From Branchiostoma floridae (lineage: Eukaryota; Chordata; Leptocardii; Amphioxiformes; Branchiostomatidae): 64,000 nucleotides of DNA. The translations under genes were made by a program, and so were the position numbers. Positions within the stretch are counted from its first letter, which is position 1. The number at the start of each line of letters is the position of its first letter. Shown here in pieces: positions 47,274 through 60,580 of the stretch. The stretch is taken from contig NC_049982.1 of the NCBI RefSeq assembly GCF_000003815.2, positions 21,320,948-21,384,947 on the forward strand, in the 5' to 3' direction. The notes under the pieces are model-generated. The model was not told the DNA's origin and searched no databases. It saw only the letters and a program-made list of their open reading frames with translations.

Positions 47274-50200
47274 CAAGACAAGATACTTCTTCCAAGCGAC
47301 AGAAGCTTGAAGCACTACTTTCTTCTGCTCTGCATCATTTTTGTCGTCTCTATTTTGGCGTGTACTTTAATACTATTTACTTACTTTACAGCTGGAAGAG
47401 ATGTCAACATGCGTTAATTCCAGAAGAAAAGAATGTCAACATTCTGTTGTGTCTTTGATTTATTACATTTTGCATGAATTAAATCTACTGCATTGTCCGA
47501 TTGAAGGGTTTTTGACTTCTAGCTTAATTGCAATATTTCTAATCAGGCACTGTCTACCTTAATTATCTACATACCAAGCTTCCAAATATACTGCATCTGA
47601 TAAACTAACTATAGCACTGCAACATGGCTCTACAAGAACTGCAGGACCAGTTCATTCCAGGAACCTACAGCAGCCACTCTGCAGTTCTGCATGACGTAAC
47701 ACTGTTTTAAACCATTCTTTCACACCAGGGCTGCAACAAGCTGACTATGCAATTACATGTACTAAATACTGGTACACTATAGTACTGGTGGAGTATTGCA
47801 TATAATCATGTAGCCAGGCTGTATGGACCGATCACGGGCATCCATTCCTATTGGCGATACGATACAGCCATAATTTCACATTATTTAAGCAGTTTAGATT
47901 AGCAATATATGATGATGATGGCTCTTCCCTTGGAGTTTATAACGATGATATAACATGGGCTGGTGACCCACAGTCACCTCATAAACCAGATCACTGGCCA
48001 GGCCTTACGTTACCATTACCACCTCATATCATGGTAGGCCATAAACTTAAATTGATAAGCTCGCTGCAACCCTGGTTTGCCAGAATGTTTCACACAACAA
48101 GAAGTAAGTTGAATGTATGGACACAGCTGTATGGATGTTACATGCACAGCCAGCACAGGTACAATGTACAGGTACAATGTACATGTATCATGTATCATGC
48201 CCACCCTGCTCATGCTGTAAAAAGGTATGCAATCAATGTAACCTCAAGTAACACAAGTTTAACATACATGGAGCGCTTGTTGTACACAAGATATTGGAAT
48301 ACAAAATTGCTGCTTTTTGCTTAATAACAGACCTTTCATCCGTGGCACCATGTCTATTCAATGTTGTGTATGCAGAAGTTTTGTTCACTGATCAACAGAT
48401 ATGGATGAACTTTATTGCTCAACAATTGTATAGGATACAATGTAAAACTCCATACAGATCTGATACAGGCACTGTGAGACCACCCTGCTACCTACACAAT
48501 GTAAAGTGTATTTGTATACCGGCATAATGTAAAGTGTATCATCACTGATTCAGATACTGCTTGAATTTGCTTTTAATGGACTATTTTTGTAACATTTGAT
48601 GAAAGTACTGACAGAGGTAACTTTTTGTAGAAGATGCCAAGAAATCTTCCAAAGACTTGAAGAGAAAAGGGGTGGGAGTATTGGATGTATGTATAATTTC
48701 TTTTATTTCTTTATTTGGATCTATCACATGGAAATGTGCAAAATGCGCCTTTGAAAGCTGCCCTCCTGCACATATAAACACATACATGGCACAACATAGA
48801 CTATACAATAATATATACAATAGTAGCATCATCATAACATTGAAATGACACCGTTAAAATATACATAAGTAACTAGCATTAGACATAATCATAGTTCAAT
48901 GGCACAAATGAAGAAAAAAAACGTGAAAAATTAGCGCGGTCTTAATGCTAGGCAAGAACTGCAACCACAGCAAGTGGTCCAGGTACAGGGAAGATCGATA
49001 CAGTAGATGGTACCAAATCTGTTGTATGTAGCCTTCGAAAGTTTTCGTTAATAAAGTTATGTAGTATAGTTTGTGTACATATGTTTTGACATTAGAATTT
49101 TTATATGAATTGAGAACACTTCGATCAAATACACAAGGCACGCTACTTGTAGATAAATACATAAATTGTAATTGAAAATGCAGAAAAAAGACACGGCAAC
49201 TGTTTTGGAATGTAATGGTCATTATTGCTATACTCTAAACGTATACCTTACATGTACATGTATATAACATTAGTATAGTATAGTCTTTCACAGAGTTAAC
49301 ATTGCTGAGCCATTTTATCATGGCTGCTGCACTGCACAACATTAATAAACAGCTAAAAGTGTCAACTAAAAAAATTATGTGGCATGATGACAGAGAAATA
49401 AACATCTATTTGAGTTGTCAGCTAGTCAGTTGAAATTAATAACATGCACAATAATGAAACATCCACATTCAGCAGCATGTACCCTTCGTTTTGTACCAAG
49501 TCTGTTTTTTTCGTTATCAGTTTTGGAAAAGAGCACTTAGGTCCATTTTCTGAATTTCTACACTCAAAGTAGTTTGGTGCCGAATATCAAAGTTGCAATT
49601 AGTAGTTAAGTACTGGAGGGATGACTCGTCTTGTTTGGGTGGAGACGGGTGGAGTAAAGAGTGTATTTACAACGTCCATCATAAATGGCCGCATGACATG
49701 ATGTCAGACAGACGCTGAAAAACAAAACACAGTAAATCCAACAAGAAAATGTAGGATTGTTGTATGATATAGTTATATGTATGATATAGTTATATGTAGT
49801 CTGGAAAAGGAATTTCTTACCCCCAATAAACCTATTCTGAATTTAACTTGCATGTTTCTCCCCATCCGCAAAATATCAATATCATTGTCATGTCAATATT
49901 TGTTTTCATATGTATACTAAATGTATTCCAAATTTAAACACCATTGGTTGTTACAGTCAAAGTCACACAAACTTGATGTCTTGGTGTGCAGATAAAGTAA
50001 ACAAAGCCTTGACTGTATGGACGATAAATATAAAAAGAGTATTAAGAGAAATTCTGTACCTCGGCAGTTTCAGAGGAAGGAATATCAATAAATCAGTCAC
50101 ATTAAAATGTTCGTGTCCTCTTGTCTGATTTTTTAAAAGGCCACAGTCTAATATGTTTTAAGTCAATATTGCCCTTTTGTAACTATGATTTTCCCTCTGA

Positions 50201-50379
50201 CAAGGCTTTAGACAAGTGCACTTTATTGCAGATTTTAAAGTCTCTATGCTGCTGATTTCATAATCTGCACGGTGAGTAATACAATCGACGTCAGCAAAAG
50301 GAGTAAACAACCTCAGTATTAATATTCAACAGTCACTTCCAGACAATTAACACCAACATGTAAGTAAGACTAACCCTGG
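47274..50379. other. Inter-block spacer, then start of copy B
   Basis: 47274-48222 is unique in the window. A 157-codon frame at 47851-48324 has no recognisable domain and I do not call it a gene. From ~48223 the sequence follows copy A 23370 onward, with B lacking the 24.5-25.1 kb insert. No coding feature is conserved between the copies in this stretch. Confidence 0.5.
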
Positions 50380-50510
50380 GTTCGTTTGTCACACGGCATA
50401 ACGGAGCAGCTACCGAAGGACGCACCGACTGCGGCCGGTTCCTCGGGCATCGGCTACACGAGCTCCTGCCCAGAAAGTGCCAATTGAAGCTATTCTGACT
50501 GGCTTAAAAG
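50380..50510 (+). other. Probable 5' UTR exon of the copy B LRR gene
   Basis: It is homologous to 25790-25923 and ends ctggcttaaaag|gtatgt. The acceptor is ctgtttag at 51616, thirteen bases before the ATG. Splice signals are intact although the coding exon is broken, so the locus may still be transcribed. Confidence 0.5.
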
Positions 50511-51629
50511 GTATGTTTCTGATAGCGGATGATTATGAAAGACATCTCTATTATGTAAACAGTTTGTTATACGTACCTTATTCAGGGATGTTGGGCTTTG
50601 TGTTGGGCAGGAGTAACCTTGAGACTAGGAACAGGAGTGCTGCGCCCTGAAACATTTATTTCGTGAAGTCGTACTCCTAGGGAAATTCTATCCGAACAAC
50701 ACAGTTCAGATTGGCCATTATACCTTACCAGGCCAGTCTGTTAGAATGTTTTTACTTCTTGTAACTATATAATTCCCCCTCTTACTGGGTTTTAATGAAT
50801 TTATTAACGTTACGTATAATACGTGTCAGAGCTTACTTGTTTAAAGTTTTTTTTTTTTACACAATAGTGTTATGGCATTATTTCGACGCGATTGATGATT
50901 AAGAAGCAAAGTCCAATAGTGGCTACTTGTAATAATACTTCAGAATTTGTCAAAACGTAATTGTTAACACTTGCAAGAGTTTTTACACAATAGTGCTATT
51001 GTGTTATTTCGACGAGATTGATGAAAAAGCACGGTCCGATGATGGCTCCTTAAAATGATTTCAGAATTTGCTATAGATCAATCTTTGATGCTAGAAGTAT
51101 ATTAGATATTTCTATTTGTCTTCTCGTTTCCTAATCTGGAAGGTAGAAAACAGTCAGCCCAAATAGTCAACAATATCAATATTGATATTTAATAAACAAC
51201 CAGCTTCAGACAATCAACATCAGTCGTATCACAAGACCACAGAGATTTTTGTGTTAAGCACGTTCTACACGTAACATCAGCAAACAACAGGGCAAAAACA
51301 CTTTGTGCCTTACACAAACAGGACATCTATTCCAAAATCTCTAATTTGTATCCGATACCAATTGAATTTTTAGTTCAAAAAGTCAAAATGGAAACAAAGT
51401 CATGCCATTTTTTCTCATGTATGAACCAAGACTTTTCCTTTGTTGCCACTTTTTTTTTAATATTGAGTGCTTGAGTATCGGTGTGTCCAAGGAACAGACT
51501 TTCCTCACGGACCCTGTTTTCACGTTGATATTCTAATTATGCATTATCTCCGTATATTCAAGATCCGAGACATAATGTTGTTGCGGCTTTACAGAGGGGC
51601 TTCCTGTTCTGTTTAGGTGACAGGACAAC

Positions 51630-53501
51630 ATGGGAAGAAAGCTGCGACACGTGCTGATTTTCCTTCTCATCATCCTGAAGGAACCCAACATGCCGGAAGG
51701 TAGCTGCAGCTGTCAGCCATCATCACGCTGCAAATGCCTATTTCTAGATCTCACCAGCATCCCACAGGACCTCCCGACATCCATCTACGCTTTGCGTTTA
51801 GAATTTAATCTTATAACAAGTGTAAATCAGTCTGAGCTGGTAAGGTATAGGGATTTGAAGGAATTGTGGCTGCTGATGAACAAGATAAAAATACTTCAGA
51901 AAGGTGCGGTTGCAAACTTACCCAGGCTAAAAGAGTTGGAGCTGTCCTACAACCACATAACAATGATTCAGCTTGGCGCGCTTGCGAACCTACCCTCGCT
52001 TAAAACGTTAAGCTTACGCGGCAACAGATTAACAAAGATTCAGGCGGGTACATTTGCCAATCTACATCAGCTTGAACGTGTATGGCTGCATGACAACAAA
52101 ATAACGATAATTCAGTCTGGCGTATTTGAAAACCTACCTCTGCTACAAGACATATATCTGTTCTCCAATCACATCACTATGATTAAGGCAGCTGCATTTG
52201 TGAATCTGCCCAAACTCAAACTTTTGGACCTTCAGTCAAACAGGATGTCTGTCATCCCCTCTTCAGCTTACGGCGTTTTGACATCTATTCTTACTGTAAA
52301 ACTTGACGGAAATCCCTGGCAGTGTGACTGTAGGGCGGTTCACTTTAGGTTAAATATTACCGAATTTACACTCATTTAAAGACCCAAGATAATATGTAAC
52401 CAACCCGCAAAATTCAAGGGACGGAAGCTTATAGATGTCAATCCTGCAGAACTGATATGTGAAGACCCGACCATATCAACAACACTGCCTGTTGATATCC
52501 AGGTAACCTCCAACAACTTGTACAACGGCTCTGTCAGCTCTCATTGTCACTGGTACTTCAAACGTAATACTGGTACTGAAAATGCACGTCCTGCAGACAA
52601 AACAGGAGTAACACATACCCCAACCCTTTCAATCACTTCAGATAAACCAGAAAGCAGCAGTTGCCATAAATCTGCTCCTAATTTCCCCTCTGATGTTCTG
52701 ATTGGCTCCATCTCTGCTCCTGTATCGGGCTTTATCCTTATTAGCATCTTCATTCTAACAATTTGGTACAAGAGGACGGCCAGGAATCCTCCGTTAGGAC
52801 TAAATCCCATTTCTGTTGGTAGCAACACAAACACAGCAGAGTCGGTAATGACCAGTGATCATGATCACCAGTATGAAGATATTGACAACTGTCATGATCA
52901 GACAGGGCAGGGCCAATCTCAGGCTAAAACTCTTCCTGTGAAAGTTGAAAAGCTAGCACATACTTTAAATCCAAATCCTATTCACGAAGGCGTGGAAACA
53001 ACCACAAATGATCCAACCTCCACAGCAATTAACAATGGGAATGATCATGATCAGGCAGGACAGGGCCAGTCTCAGGGCATCACTGAATACAACACAAATA
53101 TGACACAGACAGGGCAGGGCCAGTCTGACACAAACACCACAGCTACTGTAGTAACCAGTGGCCATGATCAGACAGGGCAGGGCCAGTCTAACACAAACAC
53201 CACAGCTACTGTAGTAACCAGTGGCCATGATCAGACAGGGCAGGGCCAGTCTAACACAAACACCACAGCTACTGTAGTAACCAGTGGCCATGATCAGACA
53301 GGGCAGGGCCAGTCTGACACAAACACCACAGCTACTGTAGTAACCAGTGGCCATGATCAGACAGGGCAGGGCCAGTCTCAGGCCATCACAGAAACTTTGT
53401 CCAGGGATGCTAGAACATCTATTTTATGGCTCACGGGCTATTGTCTCACAGCTGAGCGCTCTATACGCAAATATGACCCAGACAGAGCAGGGCCAATCTA
53501 A
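51630..53501 (+). pseudogene. LRR receptor copy B, interrupted by a premature stop and a 3' frameshift
   Basis: The frame matches copy A through signal peptide, LRRs and NPWQCDC. A one-base insertion after TEFT then brings TAA at 52377-52379. A two-base insertion about ten bases later restores the original frame, which stays open through the TM region (GFILISIFILTIWYK), QYEDIDN and four 21-aa tail units. After SRDAR another one-base shift replaces the ending with unrelated residues up to 53501. A second partial copy of the tail follows and runs into the N gap. If translated, the product is a 249-aa LRR protein without LRRCT closure or TM, possibly secreted. Assembly error beside the gap is possible for the 3' shift but less so for the paired 5' indels. 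Confidence 0.75.
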
Positions 53502-53573
53502 CTCAGGCCATCACAGAAACCTTGTCCAGGGATGCTAGAAATCTATTTTATGGCTCAGGGGCTACTGTCTCAC

Positions 53574-53673
53574 NNNNNNNNNNNNNNNNNNNNNNNNNNN
53601 NNNNNNNNNNNNNNNNNNNNNNNNNNNNNNNNNNNNNNNNNNNNNNNNNNNNNNNNNNNNNNNNNNNNNNNNN
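53574..53673. other. Assembly gap, 100 N
   Basis: Exactly 100 N, the usual placeholder for a gap of unknown size. It falls at the 3' end of the LRR copy B, within what should be the last codons and 3' UTR. The array-like sequence just upstream makes repeat collapse a likely cause. Confidence 0.95.
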
Positions 53674-56072
53674 TCACTGATGAGTTTAAAAAATGAATGG
53701 TCACTGATACAATTGAAAACAAATATTGTGAGATCATTTGAAGCACATGAATTTTTTAAAGACTGTGAGCAGTTTTGAAAAGAGGCTCAACATAAATGAT
53801 ATCCGAAAAGCTTTTCACAATCCATTGTCTGTACAAGAACACTGCTAAAGGACACAGCAACTCATTCTCTTGTCTCTGAGATTTTGGAATAAAAAGTCCA
53901 ATTGGAAATAGGAGGCTGTGAAGAAAGCATGCATCTATGTACATCCAGTCCATGATACACTATTTTGGGGTAAATGTATACTATCCTCAGGCTCTGTTTT
54001 CCTGGTGATCCTCCAGATTACTAGATCAGCAATAATTTTCCAAGTTCAAGAACCCATGAAACCAGGTCAGAGCACTGCTACAGTAGCACAGTACAGTGCA
54101 CTACTACACGGTAGTAACTCTAATATAAACAAAAGCCAAGCAGCCCTTGTAGTACCCGCCTTCAACCTTGAAAATTGTAATCTTTAAAAAGAGAAAAAAA
54201 GGACAATTTGTAATTTTTCAGACCCAACAAATCCAGGATGGGTGAAATGAATCGTTATGTACCTATCAGTATTAGTGGCTAGTTTTTGGGTTATACATTT
54301 GAAAACTATTTTTTTGTAGTATGCCAGATCATAGGGACACAAAATTATGCTTTAAGCGACTTAGAGAACCATTAGACTTAGAGAATACCCCTACAAAGTT
54401 ACATTCCTAGAGAAACTTAAAGTCATACGTTAAATGTTGTAGCTTGTGTCGTAGCCTGGGGTTGCAATATGGAACGACTCCCTTGGAAGTCGCATTTGGA
54501 ACCACCAAACTACGGGCGCTGCAAAGTGCAAACTCTTCTCTTGTCCGTTAGGCCATGTTGATTTGATTATATGGATGATATCCTCTAGGATCCCCCAAAT
54601 TGATGTAGCATGCGCAGAAAAAAAGATGGCAAAAAACTGCCTTTATTATGAGTGGTCAGGCAGGTTGAACAAACCACTGAACACGCAGATCATGGTGATG
54701 TACTGAACCATTTACAATATGGTCGAATTTTTGTAAAAAAAAGCCGGGAATGCCATCCCTGCACTCCAACCTACATGGCCTTGTAACAGACGCTTAGTGT
54801 TCTAAATTATTTCACTAAAGGTAATTCTGAATCTTTGTAAAGATGTGTGGACGTAGGCCCGTTTGGGAAAGTGTTAACTGACTTGTTAAAAAATCCAGTC
54901 ATTGTGGCCATTTAATTTGTCCAACACGGAACGGTACAAGGGCGCTATATGATCTAGCGAAATGAAGTAGAATTGCAACTTAAGGAGACAAAGTTGTGGA
55001 TGATTGATCCAATAAGATATCAATGCAGACCAATATTTCCTTTGTGAGATTATGACTTCAAGTAGGCTGTATGTACCAGCTGAGCTGAAAATTGATTGGC
55101 TACGGAGTGTCCAATTGGCCAGTCCATGATGAAAATTGAACTACTAGTATTCTCCAACTCAAAGAAAATATGACTCACCGGAATTTTCGACCGTATCTCA
55201 TGGTCTTCTTCAGCTTTCTAGGCCCTGCAGGTACTGTAGTCATATTTTCCTTTGAGGTGGAGAAGATTTTAATACTTATCATGTAATTTTACCAACTCAG
55301 AAGAATATAGATTGAATGCTAATGGTAAGTCCGTTAGATTTCTAATATCTATTCAGGTTGTTGTTTTCATTTTCACATTTCCCCCTAGCCGATTAGCATT
55401 CAATGTATGATTACCATACCGATACATTTATTGGTGCTATGTGTTGATTGGTCAGCACAACAAGCATGTCGAATTCAAGCTGCATCATTATTTTACTCGC
55501 TGTTAGCGGTCGCACGTAATCAGTCAGCATGATTAACATTTAGACGATATTACTGTGGTGTCATGATTTTGTTGTCCGCTAAGTGGAGCCAAGGACATGC
55601 AGAGAAAAATCGTCGTTGGTGGGTACTCTCCAAGCGGAGGTTCGACTCAGGCTATTTTAGGCGTTCTATACGGGTTTCTATTTTGTACTGTTTTTTTTAT
55701 GAAGAATGACTGGAAGGTATGAAGAAAACAGTACAAAATAGAATGCCCGATAAATAAAAACAACTAAAAACACGTCAAAGAATAGCCGGAGCCGAATCTC
55801 TGCTTGGAGAGTAGTTGATGGGAGTTTGGAGTGCTGGATTGCGCTCTATTCTTTTAGGCGGGAAAGTTAAGAAAATATGCAATTAAGGTGACTTTGATGA
55901 AATCGACAATGTATCAACAGATTGAAGTGGAACGAGGTGTTGTAACTGATGTCACATGTTATTGAAAATAGAATATGTCACATTCAAAACAATTTTTACA
56001 CATAATTGCTTGAAGGAAGGATGCACTGAATTACTAGTAGTCTGTATATTCAAGACGTAAAATAAATGTACA
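53674..56072. other. 3' flank of LRR copy B, non-coding
   Basis: It follows copy A 29.4-31.75 kb with many small indels. An AATAAA at 53888-53893 matches the one in A. No other gene is supported. Confidence 0.5.
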
Positions 56073-56076
56073 AACT

Positions 56077-57735
56077 AGAGTTCGGTGACCTCATACCTCC
56101 ATGAAATATTTAGAGCCTTTGTCGATTTCATGCAATTGACTAACACATTAACATAATTCATGCATGGTGTTGTTCATCATTGACTAACGCACACATGTCA
56201 CAATTATAAAATTCTCATCATTAATCATAAAGCAGTTTTACAATCTTTACATAAATTATGCAAATAATGCCTTCATTACCATCTGCTTATATTCCACATA
56301 TCAGAATTAACAAGTGTTACATTTATTGAAGTCCAGTTATTGCAAACAATGGAATTATACAATTGCCTCATCAATTATGCAAATGAAGTCCTCATTTGCG
56401 TAACGTGTATATCATTATGAACATCTTTGCCTAAACTACGTGCATGCCTAAAATGATGCCAATCTGTCAATCCTTTCTGCAGTTATCCTCTTTGGAATGT
56501 CTTGACAAAAACACAGTTCCGAAATGAAATGTTAGGGGCCCCCACTTTGTCATGACACTGCAAGCTATCTACCACCCAAATGTCCAGACCATATCACATC
56601 CGGGACAAGAGATACATAGAAAAACTGCTATGATGGAATATTCTCATTAATTATGCAAATGTACTCCTATTTTACATAATTTGTTTATCATTTGAACAAC
56701 ATTGTCTAAGGTATCTACATACCAAAAATCATGAAAATCCGTTGTTCCCCTCTTGAGTTATCGTCTTCAGAAGTTTTTGACAAAAATGCCCCTGCTATCC
56801 CAAAACTAGCCGCTATGGGGCCCCAAATCGTGACCATAGCTTGTTCAGAACACGAGATACCAAACCCGGAAGTTGTGCTGCAGTACCAAGGGAAGCCGAT
56901 AGGGGGCCAAAAATCTAATCATTTTCAGCTTTCATCACACACTACCAACACACCAAGTATGAAACCAATTCACCCAGCCGTTCTTGAGTTATCTTGTTTA
57001 CACACAGACAGACAAACGCAGGGGAAACAAGAGTTCGGAGACCTCATACCTCCATATATTCTGATATTGCAAATGACTTTTACATTTGCATAATTTATGC
57101 TTGCTCATGTACACCTTTCACTAACGCACACAGGTCACAGTGTTGACAGCCCAATCATTTACTACACGTACGAATTAGGACACTTTGAAATCAATTATGC
57201 AAATTAAGGACTTATTTACATAACTAGTATCTGCTTAACTTCCGCCTGCCACAAACTACATATGTAACATGTAGTTGAGTTCTATATTGGAAAACACTAT
57301 AAATATAGATTTTCCTCATTAAGTATGCAAATTAAGTCCAAATTTGCATAATTTGCACTTCATTATGTACATTTATGCCACAGGTACCTGCATACCAAAT
57401 ATCATTGAAATTCATCATTCCTATGTACCATTATGCTCCTTGGAAGATTTTGACAAAAATGCTCCTGCAGTTCCAGAGCAATCTGCTAGGGGGCCTAGAC
57501 ATACACCACTTCTTCCTTACATCAAAAGCTATTTGCCACCAAGATATCAAGACCATAGCATGTCCAGGTAAAAAGATACACAATATTGAAGTTCTGCTGC
57601 AGTGCCAAGGTCACACACCAGGGGGCCCAAAATTGACCTTGACCTTCGTCTTCCCAACTCCTACCCACATACCAAATATCATCGTAGTCCATCAAGAGGT
57701 TCTCAAGTTATGATGTCCACAAATATCCGGAAACA
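56077..57735. repeat. Two tandem copies of a ~950-bp interspersed repeat
   Basis: agagttcgg.gacctcatacctcc occurs at 56079 and 57030. Each copy continues through octamer words (aattatgcaaat, tttgcataattt), a tcatt/tgtacat pair, then ttttgacaaaaatgc.cctgc and a ggggcc tract, ending near cacagacagacaaacgc or tccggaaacacaaac. Copy A of the block lacks it between the LRR and two-TM genes. Short frames inside (56731-57093, 57375-57713) are not conserved between copies. The class is unknown; it may be a dispersed family with fragments elsewhere, for example near 20.4 kb. Confidence 0.65.
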
Positions 57736-57787
57736 CAAACACTCAGCCCTCTGTTTCTGGTAACTCCGGATCCTCCCACCTCACACA

Positions 57788-58976
57788 ATGGTACTCATCA
57801 TCCGATACGGAACACATCTTTTCGGAAAGTCCGACCATTTCACGGTAGATGGACAGGAAGCCTTCGTTCAAACCAAATTCTACCATGTCGGGTACATGCC
57901 TTGTGCGCCCGAAGAAAGGTAAGATTCTCCTGCCTAAGATTCGTGTTAAAGTTGATATTCAGGATCTACAACGGACCCCTCACAGTTCTTGGCGTGTAAA
58001 ATAGCTATTCCTTTGAGGAATATATTTTCAGGGCCATTTACTGAACTTACTACACAGTCACAAGACCAACAGGTTAAAGTCCAACAGGGTGAATATTAGG
58101 ACAGGTTATTGACCTGAATTGACCTTCGGTACGTATACGATGCCGATGCAACGGCCGAGTGGGTAGAGTACCAATAGCGTCTGTAAGTTTTATATGGTGT
58201 CACACTGTTTTTATACAAACTTTAGTAGTACTAGTGAACTTGTAACTTCTTATGCCAAACAAAAATCCTAGCGAAATGGTAATATTCACGTTCCATGTAA
58301 GGCATGTTTTATCACAATATGATCATTCAAAGTTCATATAAGCTCTGTTTGTATTTCAGCTACTTGTTCTTGAAAGATGGGACTATCATTCAGCTCCCTG
58401 AGCAGCAGTAGCAGCAACCATCCTCTGGGCGTGGTTACGGTATATTCTCACTCTGCTGTTTGGCCTTGCTCTGTGTGGATGTATCATCACCTTCATTATG
58501 GTACGTGTCTTATTGTATAATCTAATGATGAACCCGTCATAACTCCTCATTACTAAATCAAGTTTCAATATCAACTAGTCACTTGGCATTATTCTTTGTT
58601 ACCTGTAATTCTTGCTTTAAGCTTTAGCATAACGTGATCAGTGCAGGGGTATCACAAACAACTAACGTCAACATATAATCATTTATATCATGATAACATC
58701 GTAATGGCAGTTTCTTAATCGTCAAATATGACACAAAAAATGATACATTTTTTTTTCGATACTATTTTTCAGATGACAACAAAGGATGTGCTGCCCTGGG
58801 TGTGTTTGGGTCTGTGCATTTTCTTCTTCATTGTGCTCATTGCTTCGTACGTGTACAAACCAAAAGCCAGCGAGGCGAACAAACAGAAATACTTGCAGAT
58901 ACTGGGCCACGTGCAGCACAGTAAGATACCGGTACAGGCGTCTGAGGCTGACCCCCTGTTGGCTCCAAACGTCTGA
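57788..58976 (+). pseudogene. Two-TM protein, copy B, with a frameshift and stop in exon 2
   Basis: Exon 1 is 57788-57918 (MVLIIRYGTHLFGKSDHF, TKFYHVGYMPCAPEE). Exon 2 is 58360-58500 and is two bases longer than in A: after IQLPE it reads QQ then TAG, so the first TM is lost. Exon 3 is 58773-58976 and is open: MTTKDVLPW, a TM, YKPKASEANKQKYLQILG and a C-terminus SEADPLLAPNV with an acidic di-leucine sorting-type motif. Splice sites are intact. Thus B keeps the tail that A lost and loses the core that A kept. The introns are short (441 and 272 bases). Confidence 0.7.
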
Positions 58977-59330
58977 ATGATAAATAACAAACGTCAAAAA
59001 ACGTCCATGCGCAGTTCATTCGCCGGGAAGCAATCAAATCATTCGCGGACAAAGTGACAAGTTGAACGTTAGGTTTGTAGTGACTACGCCATCGGCTGGT
59101 ATGAGGAGGATGATCTGGATTACACGTATATATTAAAGACAATTTAATCACATACTGAGACCACATACATTACATGCCTGTTATTTCGCTTGTGTTCGAT
59201 ATCTGAGCGGGTACTAAGAACACTGTTTCTCCTCCCGAAAAAAGAGAAAGGTTGAGAATAAATTTAATTTATCATGAATGAACAAATTTCATCCTTGATA
59301 TTCGTTCATTGTTCAATGATAATGCCCCCT

Positions 59331-59569
59331 TTATGTAGATTACTCGTTCCTCCGAACCTTATCTACGTCCTACTCCCCTCTTCTCATTTCCTTCTCCGCC
59401 CTCTTTCCTCCTCCACTTTCTTATCCCCCTCTTTCATAGCCTTCTTCTCCTTGCATACCTTTTCCTAATTTCTTATCCCTCCCTCTCCTTTTTTCTACCT
59501 CCCATTCCCCTTTCTCAATTTTCTACTCATCCAGTCTCCTCTCCTTTCTCCTGCATTTTCTCTTTTTCA
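59331..59569. repeat. Pyrimidine-rich tract running into an assembly gap
   Basis: The plus strand is almost wholly C and T, with irregular tccctc / ttctcc words. Such tracts often stop sequencing, which probably explains the adjoining gap. No gene is seen. Confidence 0.8.
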
Positions 59570-59669
59570 NNNNNNNNNNNNNNNNNNNNNNNNNNNNNNN
59601 NNNNNNNNNNNNNNNNNNNNNNNNNNNNNNNNNNNNNNNNNNNNNNNNNNNNNNNNNNNNNNNNNNNNN
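59570..59669. other. Assembly gap, 100 N
   Basis: Exactly 100 N, a size-unknown placeholder. Copy A sequence between the two-TM and OTU genes does not align simply across it. Confidence 0.95.
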
Positions 59670-59990
59670 GTGGTTATCGCACCTGACCAGGGATTATCTC
59701 ACCATATACACCGAGGATAAGGCGGGGCATTAACGTTATTATCATATAGCCTACACAAACTGACCCATTTAAGCAACAAATTCCTTTATAATACATACAT
59801 CCTTTATTCAAGACTTCCAAGGCTTGACATAATGACAAATTCCCTTCTGCTGGGACAAGTGTGTTGCTATTCAATCCTTAGTTATAGTTGTACATATTCA
59901 ATAAATTTGAAGGAATGTGAACAGTAATAATGTTTGGATTAACTCTAACATGGACTGCACACTGTACAAAGCATTCCTTTCTGCTGACGC

Positions 59991-60134
59991 ATGACGCCGT
60001 AACACGTAAATTCAGGCCATTCACTGGTGCCGGTGTCGATGCAAATCGACACCGGTGCCGGTGTCGATTCATTCTGACCAATCAGCGGAGCGATACCCAC
60101 CTGCCTGGCCTGAATCTACGTGTTACGGCGTCAT
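59991..60134. mobile_element. 144-bp MITE with 29-bp inverted ends
   Basis: The ends atgacgccgtaacacgtaaa (29 bases in all) and 60106-60134 are inverted copies with one mismatch. The centre holds a second hairpin, ggtgccggtgtcgat / atcgacaccggtgcc with a 4-base loop. The whole element could fold back on itself. It is non-coding. Confidence 0.8.
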
Positions 60135-60580
60135 AACCAACGTGGAACGGGGCCTTCTGATTGGTCCGCGGCGCCTGGCTATATGATAATCCTGTATAAC
60201 GCATAGATCCCTTGGTACTATACGTGTGAATTCCTTTATCGAATTTCTGAGAATTCACATTTATTCTTTGGTAATGAAAATTCACATTCGTTGGCATTCT
60301 TTGGTACATACATTTGTAAGGAGCTTACAGATTGCATTTTGAAACCAAAATTTTCACAGAAAATATTCGAAACTTTGCAGTCTTGGCATGTCACCCCTTT
60401 TTAAACTTTTACCCTACTATTTTCATGATCATTCCTCCCTGTGGGGCCTGATCTTTCCTCCATGCTCTGATGCTTTCCTGTGATTAGCTCCTTCTGATTG
60501 GTCAAGTATTAAAAAGAATAAACAACGGTGTTGATACGCTGGCCAGAATCTATGTGTATGGAATGGGGCCTTCTGATTGG

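Noticed and set aside
46298-47315. Three overlapping minus-strand frames of 232-335 codons with LGTQVVPLYTVES-type repeats
   Set aside because: They are translations of the 38-bp minisatellite in all three frames. The unit length is not divisible by three and there is no gene context.
47851-48324. 157-codon plus-strand frame between the blocks
   Set aside because: It has no recognisable domain. It runs into sequence that is non-coding in the other block copy.
56731-57713. Frames of 112-120 codons in the 56-57.7 kb repeat
   Set aside because: The two tandem units do not preserve the same frame, so coding is unlikely.
58149-58190. Copy B as an empty site for the 32-39 kb SINE
   Set aside because: B still contains the first ~25 bases of the SINE head, so it reflects a deletion and not an uninserted state.
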